A stretch of 64,000 nucleotides of DNA from Rathayibacter caricis DSM 15933 (GCF_003044275.1 NZ_PZPL01000001.1:310001-374000), one strand, 5' to 3'. Shown: positions 1-8,390, counted from the first letter of the stretch. Translations and numbers: made by a program. The notes: generated from the letters alone by a model not told the origin.

Positions 1-376
1 CGAGCGGCGCGTGCGCCAGTGCTGCGAGCAGGTCGCGGACCATGCCGGCGTTGACGGCGATGTTCTCCTCCTCCGTCTCCTGGCGCGACCAGGCGGTGAA
101 GAAGACGTGGGTGGGGCGCTCGTCGGCGAGGACGCGGGCGAGGTCCTCGGCCGAGCGGAGGTCGGCCGACAGGGGGCGGACACCGGGCCGCTCGGCGATC
201 GGCCGGCGGGAGAGGGCCGTCACGGGCCAGCCCTGCCCGGTCAGCAGGTCGACGAGGGCGGAGCCGCCGATGCCGGTCGCACCGACGACGAGGGCGCGGC
301 GGTCGGTCGCGGAGGCGTCGGAGTCGGAGGCAGTGGTGGAGGAGGTGGACGGGGTGGACGGGTGCGTCGAAGTCAT
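1..376 (-). CDS. SDR/NAD-dependent epimerase-like reductase (C-terminus outside window)
   Basis: The reading frame starts at the ATG at 376 and runs off the left edge, so only about 125 N-terminal residues are visible. After a Ser/Thr-rich leader of about 25 residues comes a beta-alpha-beta dinucleotide-binding motif (ALVVGATGIGGSALVDLL), then a basic residue pair after the second strand (LSRRP) and the segment THVFFTAWSRQETEEEN. These features fit the extended SDR family, and the last segment resembles the PRISE (progesterone 5-beta-reductase/iridoid synthase-like) branch. It probably reduces a carbonyl or enone with NAD(P)H in the cytoplasm. It is transcribed away from the flavoenzyme gene at 562. 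The substrate cannot be told, and the catalytic Tyr/Lys lie outside the window. Confidence 0.75.
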   Translation of the reverse strand, partial: MTSTHPSTPSTSSTTASDSDASATDRRALVVGATGIGGSALVDLLTGQGWPVTALSRRPIAERPGVRPLSADLRSAEDLARVLADERPTHVFFTAWSRQETEEENIAVNAGMVRDLLAALAHAPL

Positions 377-561
377 CCCCAGGGGCAACGCCGACCGCCG
401 CGAGGCATTCCCTACCGGGTCCCGCCGTGGCCGTCCTCCCCAGGCGACTCGTCCGTTCCTCCCTCCCCGTAACACCTGGACACAGACGGCGGCCCGCCAC
501 CGCCGGCGGCTACCGTCGCACCCGTGCCGCCACTCCGGCGCGCCGATCGAGAGGAGCCGAC

Positions 562-1815
562 ATGCCTGTCGCCACCACCGCCGCGCCCACCGCGACGACC
601 GAGAAGGTCCCCTACGAGACCCTCGCCGCGCGCTTCCGGCCGCTCTTCGCCGAGATCGCGGCGGGCGCCTCCGCTCGCGAGCGCGACCACGTGCTGCCCG
701 CCGAGCAGATCCGAGCCCTCGCCGAGGCCGGGTTCGGCGCCGTCCGCGTCCCGATCGAGAACGGAGGAGCGGGGGCGTCGCTCCCCCAGCTCTTCCGCCT
801 GCTGACCGAGCTCGCGGCGGCCGACTCCAACATCCCGCAGGCCTTGCGCGGCCACTTCGCTCTCGTCGAGGACCGCCTGGTCGCGACCGACGGCACCCGC
901 GAGCGCTGGCTGTCGCGCTTCGCCGACGGGCAGCTCGGCGGCAACGCCTGGACCGAGATCGGCACCGTCGCGATCGGCGACGTGAACACGAAGGTCAGCC
1001 CGATCGAGGGCGACCCGACCCGGTTCCGCGTGAACGGCACCAAGTACTACTCCACCGGCAGCATCTTCGCCGACTGGATCGACACCTTCGCCCAGCGCTC
1101 CGACACGGGTGCGACGGTGATCGCGATCGTCGACGCGCACCAGAGCGGAGTGACGCACGCCGACGACTGGGACGGCTTCGGCCAGCGCACCACGGGCTCC
1201 GGCACCAGCACCTTCGTGGACGCGGAGGTCGCCGCCGAGGACGTGATCGACTTCGGGACCCGGTTCCGCTACCAGACCGCGTTCTACCAGGCGGTGCTGC
1301 TGTCCGTGCTCGCGGGGTCGATCGCCGCCGCCGAGCGGGAGCTCGCCGAAGCGGTCCGCGCCCGCACCCGCATCTACTCGCACGGCAACGCCGACTCGTA
1401 CGCGGCGGACCCGCAGATCCTGCAGGTCGTCGGCCAGATCTCGGCGGCCGCGTGGGCGGGCTCGGCGATCGTCGAGAAGGCCGCGCAGGCCCTGCAGCTC
1501 GCGCACGACGCCGCCTCCGGCGACGATCTCGTGCAGGAGGAGCACCTGAACGACCTCGCGGAGCTCGAGACGGCCCAGGCGCAGATCGTGCTGACGCAGC
1601 TCGCCACCCGCGCGACCTCCGACGTCTTCGACGCGCTCGGCGCCTCCGGAGTGAGCACCTCGAAGAACCTCGACCGGCACTGGCGCAACTCGCGCACCGC
1701 CGCCAGCCACAACCCGTGGGTCTTCAAGGCGCGGATCGTCGGCGATCACTCCGTGACCGGGGCACTTCCTCCGCGGGTCTGGTCGATCGGTGCGGGACCC
1801 GGGCGTCGCGGGTAG
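562..1815 (+). CDS. Acyl-CoA dehydrogenase-fold flavoprotein (SfnB/DszC-like monooxygenase)
   Basis: A 417-residue protein starting at the ATG at 562, behind a GAGGAG ribosome site at 551-556; the open frame extends upstream but has no better start. The layout is that of acyl-CoA dehydrogenases: an alpha-helical N-terminal domain with LPAEQIRALAEAGFGAVRVP, a beta domain with GGNAWTEIGT and FRVNGTKYYSTG, and a helical C-terminal domain ending in the NLDRHWRNSRTAASHNPWVFKAR signature. That ending is typical of the flavin-dependent monooxygenase branch (DszC, SfnB), which uses FMNH2 from a separate reductase to attack sulfur or nitrogen compounds, rather than of true acyl-CoA dehydrogenases. The role in organosulfur use is inferred from family; no sulfonate genes lie nearby. 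Confidence 0.78.
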   Translation: MPVATTAAPTATTEKVPYETLAARFRPLFAEIAAGASARERDHVLPAEQIRALAEAGFGAVRVPIENGGAGASLPQLFRLLTELAAADSNIPQALRGHFALVEDRLVATDGTRERWLSRFADGQLGGNAWTEIGTVAIGDVNTKVSPIEGDPTRFRVNGTKYYSTGSIFADWIDTFAQRSDTGATVIAIVDAHQSGVTHADDWDGFGQRTTGSGTSTFVDAEVAAEDVIDFGTRFRYQTAFYQAVLLSVLAGSIAAAERELAEAVRARTRIYSHGNADSYAADPQILQVVGQISAAAWAGSAIVEKAAQALQLAHDAASGDDLVQEEHLNDLAELETAQAQIVLTQLATRATSDVFDALGASGVSTSKNLDRHWRNSRTAASHNPWVFKARIVGDHSVTGALPPRVWSIGAGPGRRG

Positions 1816-1856
1816 CCTCGGCGCAGGGGCAGCACCCGCGACGAAGGGGGACGACG

Positions 1857-2570
1857 ATGAGCCGGTTCACGAGGGACAGCATCGGGCCGACACGAAGCAC
1901 GATGCGGACACGCACGGTGCCGCTGGGCCTCGGCCTCCTGGGGGTGCTCGCGCTGACCGGGTGCACGGAGCCCGCGCCGGTCGACACAGTGGCCCCGACG
2001 GCGACGACCACGGCCACCCGCGCTCCCGCCGCGACTCCGACCGCCACCGCCGCGGCTGCCACTCCGACCGCGGAGTCGCCGACGGGCGAGACGGCGGCGC
2101 CGGCGGCCGAGGCACCTGCCGCGGAAGCACCCGCAGCCGAAGCACCGGCGGCCCCGGCGGCCCCGGTCGCCGGCGGCCTCACCCCCTGCCCCGAGCTGCT
2201 CATCGCGGCGGAGCTCGCCGACCTCGAGTCCGAGGGGCTGCGGCTGAATCCGGAGCCGGCGACGTACTTCGACTACCCGATCGTCGAGGAGATGCAGCAG
2301 GCCGGCCTGCTCTGCCGGTGGACCGGGCAGGGCGACGTGTACGTCGTCGTCGGCCAGCTCGCCCTGAGCGATGAGCAGTGGCCGACCGCCCGGGAGGGGT
2401 TCCTGTCCGAGGGCTTCACGGTGGACGACGCCTCGGCACCCGGATTCCTCAACGGACCGGACGTGGAGGACGAGAGCTACCCCGGACGCGGCGTGCTGCA
2501 CAGCGACGGCGTCCTCTACTACGTCAGCTACCCGGGGATCCTGCCCTCGGTCGTGCCGCTGGCCGGCTGA
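1857..2570 (+). CDS. Hypothetical secreted lipoprotein with Pro/Ala/Thr linker
   Basis: Starts at the ATG at 1857 (237 residues); an in-frame ATG at 1902 is an alternative that gives a more standard signal peptide. A hydrophobic stretch ends in a lipobox, LALTGC, with the lipidated cysteine at about residue 36. It is followed by about 60 residues of Ala/Pro/Thr/Glu repeats (for example the AAPAAEAP units), which look like a wall-spanning linker. The C-terminal 130 residues (from about TPCPELL) form a compact domain with two cysteines and several aromatic residues. The function is not recognisable. It is probably anchored on the outer face of the membrane. It follows the flavoenzyme with 41 bases between them. 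Confidence 0.75.
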   Translation: MSRFTRDSIGPTRSTMRTRTVPLGLGLLGVLALTGCTEPAPVDTVAPTATTTATRAPAATPTATAAAATPTAESPTGETAAPAAEAPAAEAPAAEAPAAPAAPVAGGLTPCPELLIAAELADLESEGLRLNPEPATYFDYPIVEEMQQAGLLCRWTGQGDVYVVVGQLALSDEQWPTAREGFLSEGFTVDDASAPGFLNGPDVEDESYPGRGVLHSDGVLYYVSYPGILPSVVPLAG

Positions 2571-2621
2571 CGGCTTTGCGCCTCGTCCCTTCATGGGGGA
2601 CATGACCGGTAGCGTCGGGGG

Positions 2622-3799
2622 GTGAGACTTCCGTGGCAGGACCGGGGCGGGCGCGAGAGGCTTCCGCGCGACGTCCTCGTCCTCGGGATCGTGGCGTTCT
2701 TCGTCATGCTCGGCTTCGGCGTCGTCGTGCCCGTGCTGCCGGTCTACGTGCGCAGCTTCGGGGTCGGCTACGTCGAGGTCGGAGCGGTGGTGTCGGCTTT
2801 CGCGCTGATGCGGCTGGTCGCGAATCCGTTCGTCGGACCGCTCGTCGACCGGCTCGGTGAGCGCGTGGTGCTCGCGACGGGCATCGGCATCGTGGCGCTC
2901 TCGAGCGCGCTGGTCGGCCTGGCGGGCGACTACGCGCACCTGCTGCTGCTGCGCGGCGCGGGCGGCATCGGTTCGGCGATGTTCTCGGTCGCCGCGATGA
3001 CGCTCCTCCTGCGCACGGCGGCGCCCGAGCGGAGGGGCCGCTCGATCGGCTTCTACCAGGGCGGGTTCCTGCTCGGCGGCATGGCCGGGCCCGCCGTCGG
3101 CGGCGTGCTGACGGCGATCTCGCTGACCGCGCCGTTCTTCTTCTACGCCGGCACGCTGGCCGTGGCCGGACTCGTCGGCCTGGTCCTGCTGCGGCGGCCG
3201 GAGCGGGACGCGGACGCGGCGAAGGCGGCGGTCGTCACTCCGATGCGCGAGGTGATCCGCGATCGCCGCTACCAGAGCGCCGTGCTCGCGAACTTCGCGC
3301 TCGGCTGGTCGGCCATGGGGGTGCGGGCGACGCTCGTGCCCGTCCTCGTGGTCGAGGGTCTCGGCGACGACCCGGCGTGGACCGGCATCGCCTTCGCGAT
3401 CGCCGCGGTCGTGCAGACCGTCGCGCTCGCTCCGGCCGGTCGCTTCGTCGACACGGTGGGTCGCCGCCCGGCGCTGATCGGCGGATTCGCGGTCGCGGCG
3501 CTGGCGATGCTCGCGATGCCGCTGGTGTCGGAGCTCTGGCTGCTCGTGCTGCTGCTCTGCTTCTACGGAGCGGCCGCCGCCTTCATGGGGACGGCGCCGG
3601 GCGCTCTCGTGGGCGACGCGGCGGGCGGCCCGTCTCGGTGTTCCAGGCGGCGTCCGACCTCGGCGGAGTGATCGGGCCCCTCCTCGCGGGAGCGCTGGCG
3701 GATGCGGCCTCGCCGACCGCCGCGTTCGGCTCGGCGTTCGTGCTGCTCGCGCTCACCGCGCTGGTCGGACTGCGGATCCCGCGGAGCCGCGCGCTCTAG
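2622..3799 (+). pseudogene. MFS transporter, broken by an apparent frameshift near 3627
   Basis: The GTG at 2622 opens a major-facilitator protein with a clear first half (MLGFGVVVPVLPVYVRSFG, LVDRLGERVVLATG between TM2 and TM3) and about ten membrane helices up to residue 336. There the frame breaks: in the starting frame the sequence becomes PSRCSRRRPTSAE and stops at 3671, while the frame one base earlier, from about 3629, continues with PVSVFQAASDLGGVIGPLLAGALAD and two last helices to 3799. Both halves together give the usual length of about 392 residues and 12 helices. A one-base loss in the GC-rich run at 3618-3632 explains it, either as a real mutation or as a sequencing error. Its stop shares the CTAG at 3796-3799 with the opposing gene. 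Confidence 0.85.
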
Positions 3800-4899
3800 C
3801 TGTTGCGCCCGCGGGCGTCCACGGGCCAGACGGCCGCGCCGCCGTCGCGGGTGAGCACGCGGTACTCGTCGGCGAGGTTCACCGCGACGCAGACGTGGTT
3901 CGGAGCGATCCGCACGCGCGATCCGACCGGGAGGTCGAGCCCGGTGATCGTGGCGTGGTGCTCGGACAGCACGGTGACCCGCGCCTCCGGGTGCTCGGGC
4001 AGGCGCCCGAACCCGCTCGACACGGCGCCGCGGTCGGAGGAGAGCACCTTGCTCCCGGCATCGGCGATCAGCCGGTCGGCGCGGCGGGAGACGATCGTGG
4101 CGAGGACCGTGACCGCGATCGACTCGGGGCCGATCGTGCCCATCTCCCACTGCTGCGCGTCGCCGAGGGCCGATACCCCCGGTCGCAGCTCGGTGAGCAC
4201 GCCGGGATCGGCGAAGTCGGCGGAGGGAGTCGATCCCCCGCTGATCACGCGGGCCTGGACGCCGACCGACGCGAGCGACGCGGCGGCCGCGGCGAGCGCC
4301 TCCGCTTCGTCGCGGGCCGCGGCGGCGCGCGCCTCGAGCGCGTAGCTGTGCCCGGGGAACGTGAAGACGCCGACCACGTCGAGCCCGGCGGCGACGGCGG
4401 CGGCCGCGACCCCGCCCGCCTCCTGCGAGGGGACTCCGCTGCGGTGGTGGCCCGAGTCGACCTCGACGACGACCTCGAGGCGCTCGCGCTCGGCGGCCGG
4501 GATCGCCGCGGCCGCGCGCTCGGCGGACTCCGCGGAGTCGACTCCGATGCGCACGCGCGCGGTCCGCAGGACCCGGCGCAGGCGTCCGGCGCGCTCGGCG
4601 TCGAGCCAGAGCGGGTAGGCGATGAAGAGGTCGTCGCAGCCGCCCGCGGCGAAGACCTCGGCCTCGGCCACCGTCGCGACCGTGAGGCCGACGGCGCCCG
4701 CCGCGAGCTGGCGGCGCGCGATCTCGAGCGACTTGTGCGTCTTGGCGTGCGGGCGCAGCGCCAGGCCGCGCTCGCGAGCCCGGTCGGCGGTCGCCGCGAC
4801 GTTCGCGTCGAGGACGGCCTCGTCGAGGACGAGCGCGGGGGTCACGAGGGCGTCGAGGACATGCGCGGGGGCGGGGACGGGCGCGGAGGCGGAGGCCAT
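3796..4899 (-). CDS. D-threonine aldolase/D-serine dehydratase-like PLP enzyme
   Basis: A 367-residue protein; the start is placed at the ATG at 4899 because it precedes the conserved opening HVLDALVTPALVLDEAVLDAN. The motif RPHAKTHK (residues 49-56) carries the PLP-binding lysine of the fold-III alanine-racemase-like family, and PNHVCVAVNLADEYRV near the C-terminus is the metal-binding histidine/cysteine segment of metal-activated D-threonine aldolases and D-serine dehydratases. The middle has the barrel strands VVVEVDSGHHRSG and VISGGSTPS. It likely cleaves D-beta-hydroxy amino acids in the cytoplasm; the exact substrate is not determined. Convergent with the broken transporter, and divergent from the DUF1801 gene at 4952. 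Confidence 0.85.
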   Translation of the reverse strand: MASASAPVPAPAHVLDALVTPALVLDEAVLDANVAATADRARERGLALRPHAKTHKSLEIARRQLAAGAVGLTVATVAEAEVFAAGGCDDLFIAYPLWLDAERAGRLRRVLRTARVRIGVDSAESAERAAAAIPAAERERLEVVVEVDSGHHRSGVPSQEAGGVAAAAVAAGLDVVGVFTFPGHSYALEARAAAARDEAEALAAAAASLASVGVQARVISGGSTPSADFADPGVLTELRPGVSALGDAQQWEMGTIGPESIAVTVLATIVSRRADRLIADAGSKVLSSDRGAVSSGFGRLPEHPEARVTVLSEHHATITGLDLPVGSRVRIAPNHVCVAVNLADEYRVLTRDGGAAVWPVDARGRNS

Positions 4900-4951
4900 G
4901 CTCCCGATCCTGACAGTTCCCGATCGCGTCGGCGAGGAGCAGAATGGCGCC

Positions 4952-5323
4952 ATGAGCGCCTCCGTCGCCACCGTCGAGGAGTACCTCGCCGCGTTCCCGC
5001 CCGAGCGGCGGGCGAGGCTGGAAGAGGTGCGGCGCCTGCTCCTGCAGGCAGTCCCCGACGCCGAGGAGCGCATCCGCTACGGCATGCCCGCCGTGATGCT
5101 CGGCGGGCGCTACGCGATCCACTGGGCCGGGTGGAAGACGCACGTCGGCCTGCATCCGGTGCCGCGCCTGTCGCCCGAGCTCGAGCACGAGCTCGCGGCG
5201 CTGCGCACCGGGAAGGACACGGTGGCGCTGCCGTGGAACCGGGAGCTGCCGGCCGAGCTCGTGTCGCGGGTCGCCGAGGCGATCGTGGAGCTGCGGGCAC
5301 CTGAGGGCACGGCTCCGCACTGA
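4952..5323 (+). CDS. DUF1801 (YdhG-like) small protein
   Basis: A 123-residue protein starting at the ATG at 4952, with GAGGAG about 12 bases upstream. It begins VEEYLAAFPPERRARLEEVRRLLLQAVPDAEERIRYGMPAV, the family signature of DUF1801, followed by the FxxHVGLHP-type strand (here WAGWKTHVGLHPVP) and an ALPWNRELP segment before the C-terminal helix. Proteins of this fold are small cytosolic alpha-beta domains; some are called iron chaperone-like from a frataxin resemblance, but the function is unproven. It stands alone, with 52 bases to the divergent aldolase-like gene. Confidence 0.85.
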   Translation: MSASVATVEEYLAAFPPERRARLEEVRRLLLQAVPDAEERIRYGMPAVMLGGRYAIHWAGWKTHVGLHPVPRLSPELEHELAALRTGKDTVALPWNRELPAELVSRVAEAIVELRAPEGTAPH

Positions 5324-5350
5324 CAGGCGCGCACTGACAAGCTGGGTGCC

Positions 5351-6334
5351 ATGACATCGCAGTCCTCGACTCCCGCCTCACCCCTCCTCCGCCCGTTCGG
5401 GCCCTCCGGCGCCCAGGTCACGCGCCTCACCCTCGGCACGTCGTGGAAGCCCGAGCGCGTCCGCGACCTCGAGCGGGTGCCCGCCCTCGAACGCGTGCTC
5501 GACTCCTCCGCCGACCGCGCCGTCTCGGTGATCGACACCTCGAACGAGTACGCCCAGGGTCACAGCGAGCGCCTGATCGGCGAGGCCCTGCGGGCGCACG
5601 GCGGCGTGCCCGAGGGCATCACCGTCGTCACCAAGCTCGACCGCGATCCCGAGACCGGCAGCTACTCGGGCGAGCGGATGCGGCGCAGCCTCGACGAGAG
5701 CCGCGAGCGCCTGGGCATGGACGTCCTCCCCCTCCTCTACCTGCACGACCCGGAGCGGATCTCGTACGAGGAGGCCTTCGCCGAGGACGGCCCCGTGCGC
5801 GCCCTCGTCGCGATGAAGGAGGCGGGAGTCGCGCTCTCGATCGGCATCTCGGGCGGACCGGCGCCCATGCTGCAGCACTACGTCGAGACGGGGCTCTTCG
5901 ACGCCGTCATCACCCACAACCGCTACACGCTGGTCGACCGCTCGTCGGACGAGCTGATCGACGTCTCGGTCGACCGCGGCGTCGTCGTGGTGAACGCGGC
6001 GGTCTACGGAGGAGGGGCGCTCGCGCGCTGGCCGCAGCCGGTCGAGACGTACGCCTACCGCCCCGCTCCCCCCGAGATCGTGCAGGCGGTCACCGAGATG
6101 GGCGAGGCGTGCGACCGCGCCGGCGTGCCGCTGCGCGCGGCCGCTCTGCAGTTCTCGACCCGCGACGAGCGGATCACGACCACCGTGGTCGGCGCCACGA
6201 CCGCCGAGCACTTCGACGAGTTCGTCGCCGACGACGCGCTCGCGATCCCGGACTCGCTGTTCGAGGAGCTCGCGGCGCTGGCTCCCTCGAGCGCCGTCTG
6301 GCAGGAGGCGCCCGGCTCGACCTGGCCGAGCTGA
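5351..6334 (+). CDS. Aldo-keto reductase (aldose/L-fucose dehydrogenase-like)
   Basis: A 327-residue protein from the ATG at 5351. The (beta/alpha)8 aldo-keto reductase core is visible: LTLGTSW early, SVIDTSNEYAQGHSERLIGEAL with the catalytic Asp62 and Tyr67, VVTKLDRD with Lys95, DVLPLLYLHDPE holding the active-site His, and the C-terminal cofactor region TTTVVGATTAEHFDEF. The insertions resemble the D-threo-aldose 1-dehydrogenase/L-fucose dehydrogenase branch, which oxidises free sugars with NAD(P)+. It precedes the Old Yellow Enzyme gene by 43 bases and may be cotranscribed. The substrate is inferred from family only. Confidence 0.85.
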   Translation: MTSQSSTPASPLLRPFGPSGAQVTRLTLGTSWKPERVRDLERVPALERVLDSSADRAVSVIDTSNEYAQGHSERLIGEALRAHGGVPEGITVVTKLDRDPETGSYSGERMRRSLDESRERLGMDVLPLLYLHDPERISYEEAFAEDGPVRALVAMKEAGVALSIGISGGPAPMLQHYVETGLFDAVITHNRYTLVDRSSDELIDVSVDRGVVVVNAAVYGGGALARWPQPVETYAYRPAPPEIVQAVTEMGEACDRAGVPLRAAALQFSTRDERITTTVVGATTAEHFDEFVADDALAIPDSLFEELAALAPSSAVWQEAPGSTWPS

Positions 6335-6377
6335 CGGCTCCCGGCATAATCCGCGGGCGGGAGCGGTTGTCCCCTGG

Positions 6378-7457
6378 ATGACCACCGCTCCTGCTCTCTT
6401 CCAGCCCCTCACCCTCCGCTCCCTCACCGCCCGCAACCGCCTGTGGGCGGCTCCGATGTGCCAGTACTCGGTCGAGGCGCGCGACGGCGTGCCCACCACC
6501 TGGCACCTCGTGCACCTCGGCTCGATCGCCCGCGGAGGCGTGGGCGTGGTGATCGCCGAGGCGACGGGAGTGGTCCCGGAGGGGCGGATCAGCCCCTGGG
6601 ACACCGGGCTCTGGAACGACGAGCAGCGCGACGCGTGGGCGCCGATCGTCGACTTCGTGCACGAGCAGGGCGCGCTCGCCGGGGTGCAGCTCGCCCACGC
6701 CGGCCGCAAGGCGTCGACCTACCGCGAGTGGAGCGGGCGCGGCACGGTGCCGGCGGAGGAGGGCGGCTGGAGAACTGTCGCTCCGTCGGCCGTGGCGTTC
6801 GAGGGCTACGCCGCGCCGCGGGCCCTCGCGGCGGACGAGCTGCCGGGCCTCGTGCGCGCGTTCCGCGACTCCGCTCGCCGCGCCGTCGAGGCGGGCTTCG
6901 ACGTGATCGAGCTGCACGCCGCCCACGGCTACCTGCTGCACCAGTTCCTGTCGCCGCTGTCGAACCGGCGCCAGGACGAGTACGGCGGCTCCCTCGAGAA
7001 CCGCGCGCGGCTCCTGCTCGAGATCGTGCGCGAGGTGCGCGCCGAGATCGGCGAGCTGCCGCTGCTCGTGCGCTTCTCGGCGACCGACTGGGCCGAGGGC
7101 GGCTGGGACCTCGACGAGACCGTCGTGGTCGCCGGCTGGGCGAGGGAGGCGGGGGCCGACCTCTTCGACGTCTCGACCGGCGGCCTGGTCCGCGGCACCG
7201 AGATCCCGGTTGCCCCGCTCTACCAGGTGCCGTTCGCGAGCGCGGTGCGCCGGACGACCGGGGCGCCGGTGGGAGCGGTGGGCCTGATCACGACGGCGGA
7301 GCAGGCCGAGGGCGTGCTCGCGGCGGGCGAGGCCGACGTGGTGCTGCTCGCGCGGGAGCTGCTCCGCGACCCGCACGCCGCCTCGCGCATGGCGCAGGAG
7401 CTGGGGGCGGACCTCGGCTCCGTCCTGCCGCCGCAGTACACGCGCGCCTGGCGCTGA
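6378..7457 (+). CDS. Old Yellow Enzyme, YqjM-type NADH:flavin oxidoreductase
   Basis: A 359-residue FMN enzyme from the ATG at 6378. It shows the YqjM-class features: APMCQYS near the N-terminus with Cys28 as the redox-tuning cysteine, VQLAHAGRKAS, the substrate-binding pair in ELHAAHGYLLHQFLSPLSNRRQDEYGG, and the phosphate-binding strand GAVGLITTAEQAE with VLLARELLRDPHAA. It reduces activated alkenes such as enones using NAD(P)H in the cytoplasm. Tandem with the aldo-keto reductase. A nested hairpin at 7486-7546 follows its stop. Confidence 0.92.
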   Translation: MTTAPALFQPLTLRSLTARNRLWAAPMCQYSVEARDGVPTTWHLVHLGSIARGGVGVVIAEATGVVPEGRISPWDTGLWNDEQRDAWAPIVDFVHEQGALAGVQLAHAGRKASTYREWSGRGTVPAEEGGWRTVAPSAVAFEGYAAPRALAADELPGLVRAFRDSARRAVEAGFDVIELHAAHGYLLHQFLSPLSNRRQDEYGGSLENRARLLLEIVREVRAEIGELPLLVRFSATDWAEGGWDLDETVVVAGWAREAGADLFDVSTGGLVRGTEIPVAPLYQVPFASAVRRTTGAPVGAVGLITTAEQAEGVLAAGEADVVLLARELLRDPHAASRMAQELGADLGSVLPPQYTRAWR

Positions 7458-7485
7458 GGGTTCAGTGATCCCCGGGGCGCGGAAA

Positions 7486-7546
7486 CGCGAGATGCCACTC
7501 GCGTCTGCGACACGCCGTCAGGCGTGCGCACGAGTGGCATCTCGCG
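7486..7546. terminator. Nested hairpin between convergent genes
   Basis: Perfect 16-base arms CGCGAGATGCCACTCG (7486-7501) and its complement (7531-7546) enclose a second stem, CACGCC-gtca-GGCGTG (7511-7526). It lies between the stops of the Old Yellow Enzyme gene and the opposing 55-residue gene. No T-run follows. A bidirectional, factor-aided terminator is the likeliest role. Confidence 0.7.
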
Positions 7547-7567
7547 GGGTCGTGACCCGGGTGAGTC

Positions 7568-7735
7568 CTAGGACTCGTCCTCGGCGGGGGCGTCCTCTTC
7601 GGGGTTGAAGTGGGAGTCGCCCGAAACGCCGACGGCCAGGCCGCTCTCGGAGTCGGGGATGGTGCCCTCGTCGCCGAGGCCGCCGTCCTTCTTCTCACCC
7701 TCGGAGTCGTTGAGGGTCGTGCCGTTGTCGGACAC
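7568..7735 (-). CDS. 55-residue acidic microprotein, coupled to SRPBCC gene
   Basis: A short frame from a GTG at 7735 to a TAG at 7568. The product starts VSDNGTTLNDSEGEKKDGG and ends FNPEEDAPAEDES: strongly acidic, rich in Asp, Glu, Gly and Ser, with no cysteine, no hydrophobic stretch and no predicted fold. Its start lies three bases after the TGA of the upstream SRPBCC gene on the same strand, so translational coupling is likely. Third positions are strongly GC, as in neighbouring real genes. It may be a disordered cytoplasmic protein; no function is suggested. Confidence 0.6.
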   Translation of the reverse strand: MSDNGTTLNDSEGEKKDGGLGDEGTIPDSESGLAVGVSGDSHFNPEEDAPAEDES

Positions 7736-7738
7736 GGC

Positions 7739-8194
7739 TCAGGCCTCGACGTCGCCGCGCCAGGCGCCGTCCGGGGTGCCCTTGGACTCGATGTACTCCT
7801 TGAAGTTCTTCAGGTCCTTCTTGACCGCGTGGCTGCCGGCGCCGACGAGCGAGCCGATCGACTCGAGGAAGCCCTTGGGCTCCCAGTCCAGCTGCACGGT
7901 GACGCGGGTCTCGGAGTCCGAGAGCTTGTGGAAGGTGACGACACCGGCGTGGTCGGTCTCGCCTCCGGTGCTGTTCCACGCGACGCGCTCGTCGGGGTGC
8001 TGCTCGGTGATGTTGGCCTCGAACTCGCGCTCGACGGGGCCGACCTTCACCTTCCAGACGGTGAGGACGTCGGTGACCTGCTGGATCGACTCGACCTCGT
8101 CGAGGAACTTGGGGAACTCCTCGAACTGGGTCCACTGGTTGTAGGCGACGGACACGGGGACGTTGACGTCGACGGTCTCGATGATCTGCGGCAC
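7739..8194 (-). CDS. SRPBCC (polyketide cyclase/START-like) family protein
   Basis: A 151-residue protein from the ATG at 8194. The opening IIETVDVNVPVSVAYNQWTQFEEFPKFLDEVESI is the signature of the coenzyme Q-binding/polyketide-cyclase type SRPBCC domain, with the helix-grip strands WKVKVGPVEREFEANI and WNSTGGETDHAGVVTFHKL and the long C-terminal helix GAGSHAVKKDLKNFKEYIES. Such domains bind hydrophobic ligands or act in stress responses; the ligand is unknown. It is followed at three bases by a small acidic protein gene. Confidence 0.87.
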   Translation of the reverse strand: MPQIIETVDVNVPVSVAYNQWTQFEEFPKFLDEVESIQQVTDVLTVWKVKVGPVEREFEANITEQHPDERVAWNSTGGETDHAGVVTFHKLSDSETRVTVQLDWEPKGFLESIGSLVGAGSHAVKKDLKNFKEYIESKGTPDGAWRGDVEA

Positions 8195-8348
8195 GGTGGT
8201 GCTCCTTGCTGTCTCACTCGGTGTGCGGCGGTCCGCTCTTGCGGCCGTCTTCCTCGACGTTAAGCGCGAGCCGCCTGGGAACGCACCGGGTTGCGGGATG
8301 ACCCGAACGTGATAGAAACCCGCTCCGGACCCCGCTCCCAGGAAGGCG

Positions 8349-8387
8349 GAGCGGAACTCCCAGGAACGGCCCGGGAGTCCCGCTCCG
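8349..8387. terminator. Hairpin terminator of the GH3 gene
   Basis: Fourteen-base arms (8349-8362 and 8374-8387, one mismatch) with an 11-base loop lie just past the stop of the beta-glucosidase gene, which reads right to left. There is no T-run. Confidence 0.6.
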
Positions 8388-8390
8388 GTC

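Noticed and set aside
42..1850. An 842-codon open frame covering 42-2570 on the + strand
   Set aside because: Only its last 238 codons (from 1857) are a lipoprotein. The earlier part is Arg/Pro-rich shadow of the flavoenzyme gene in another frame.
3620..3635. Programmed -1 frameshift in the MFS gene
   Set aside because: No X-XXY-YYZ slippery heptamer and no convincing downstream pseudoknot; MFS genes are not known to use it. A simple base loss is more likely.
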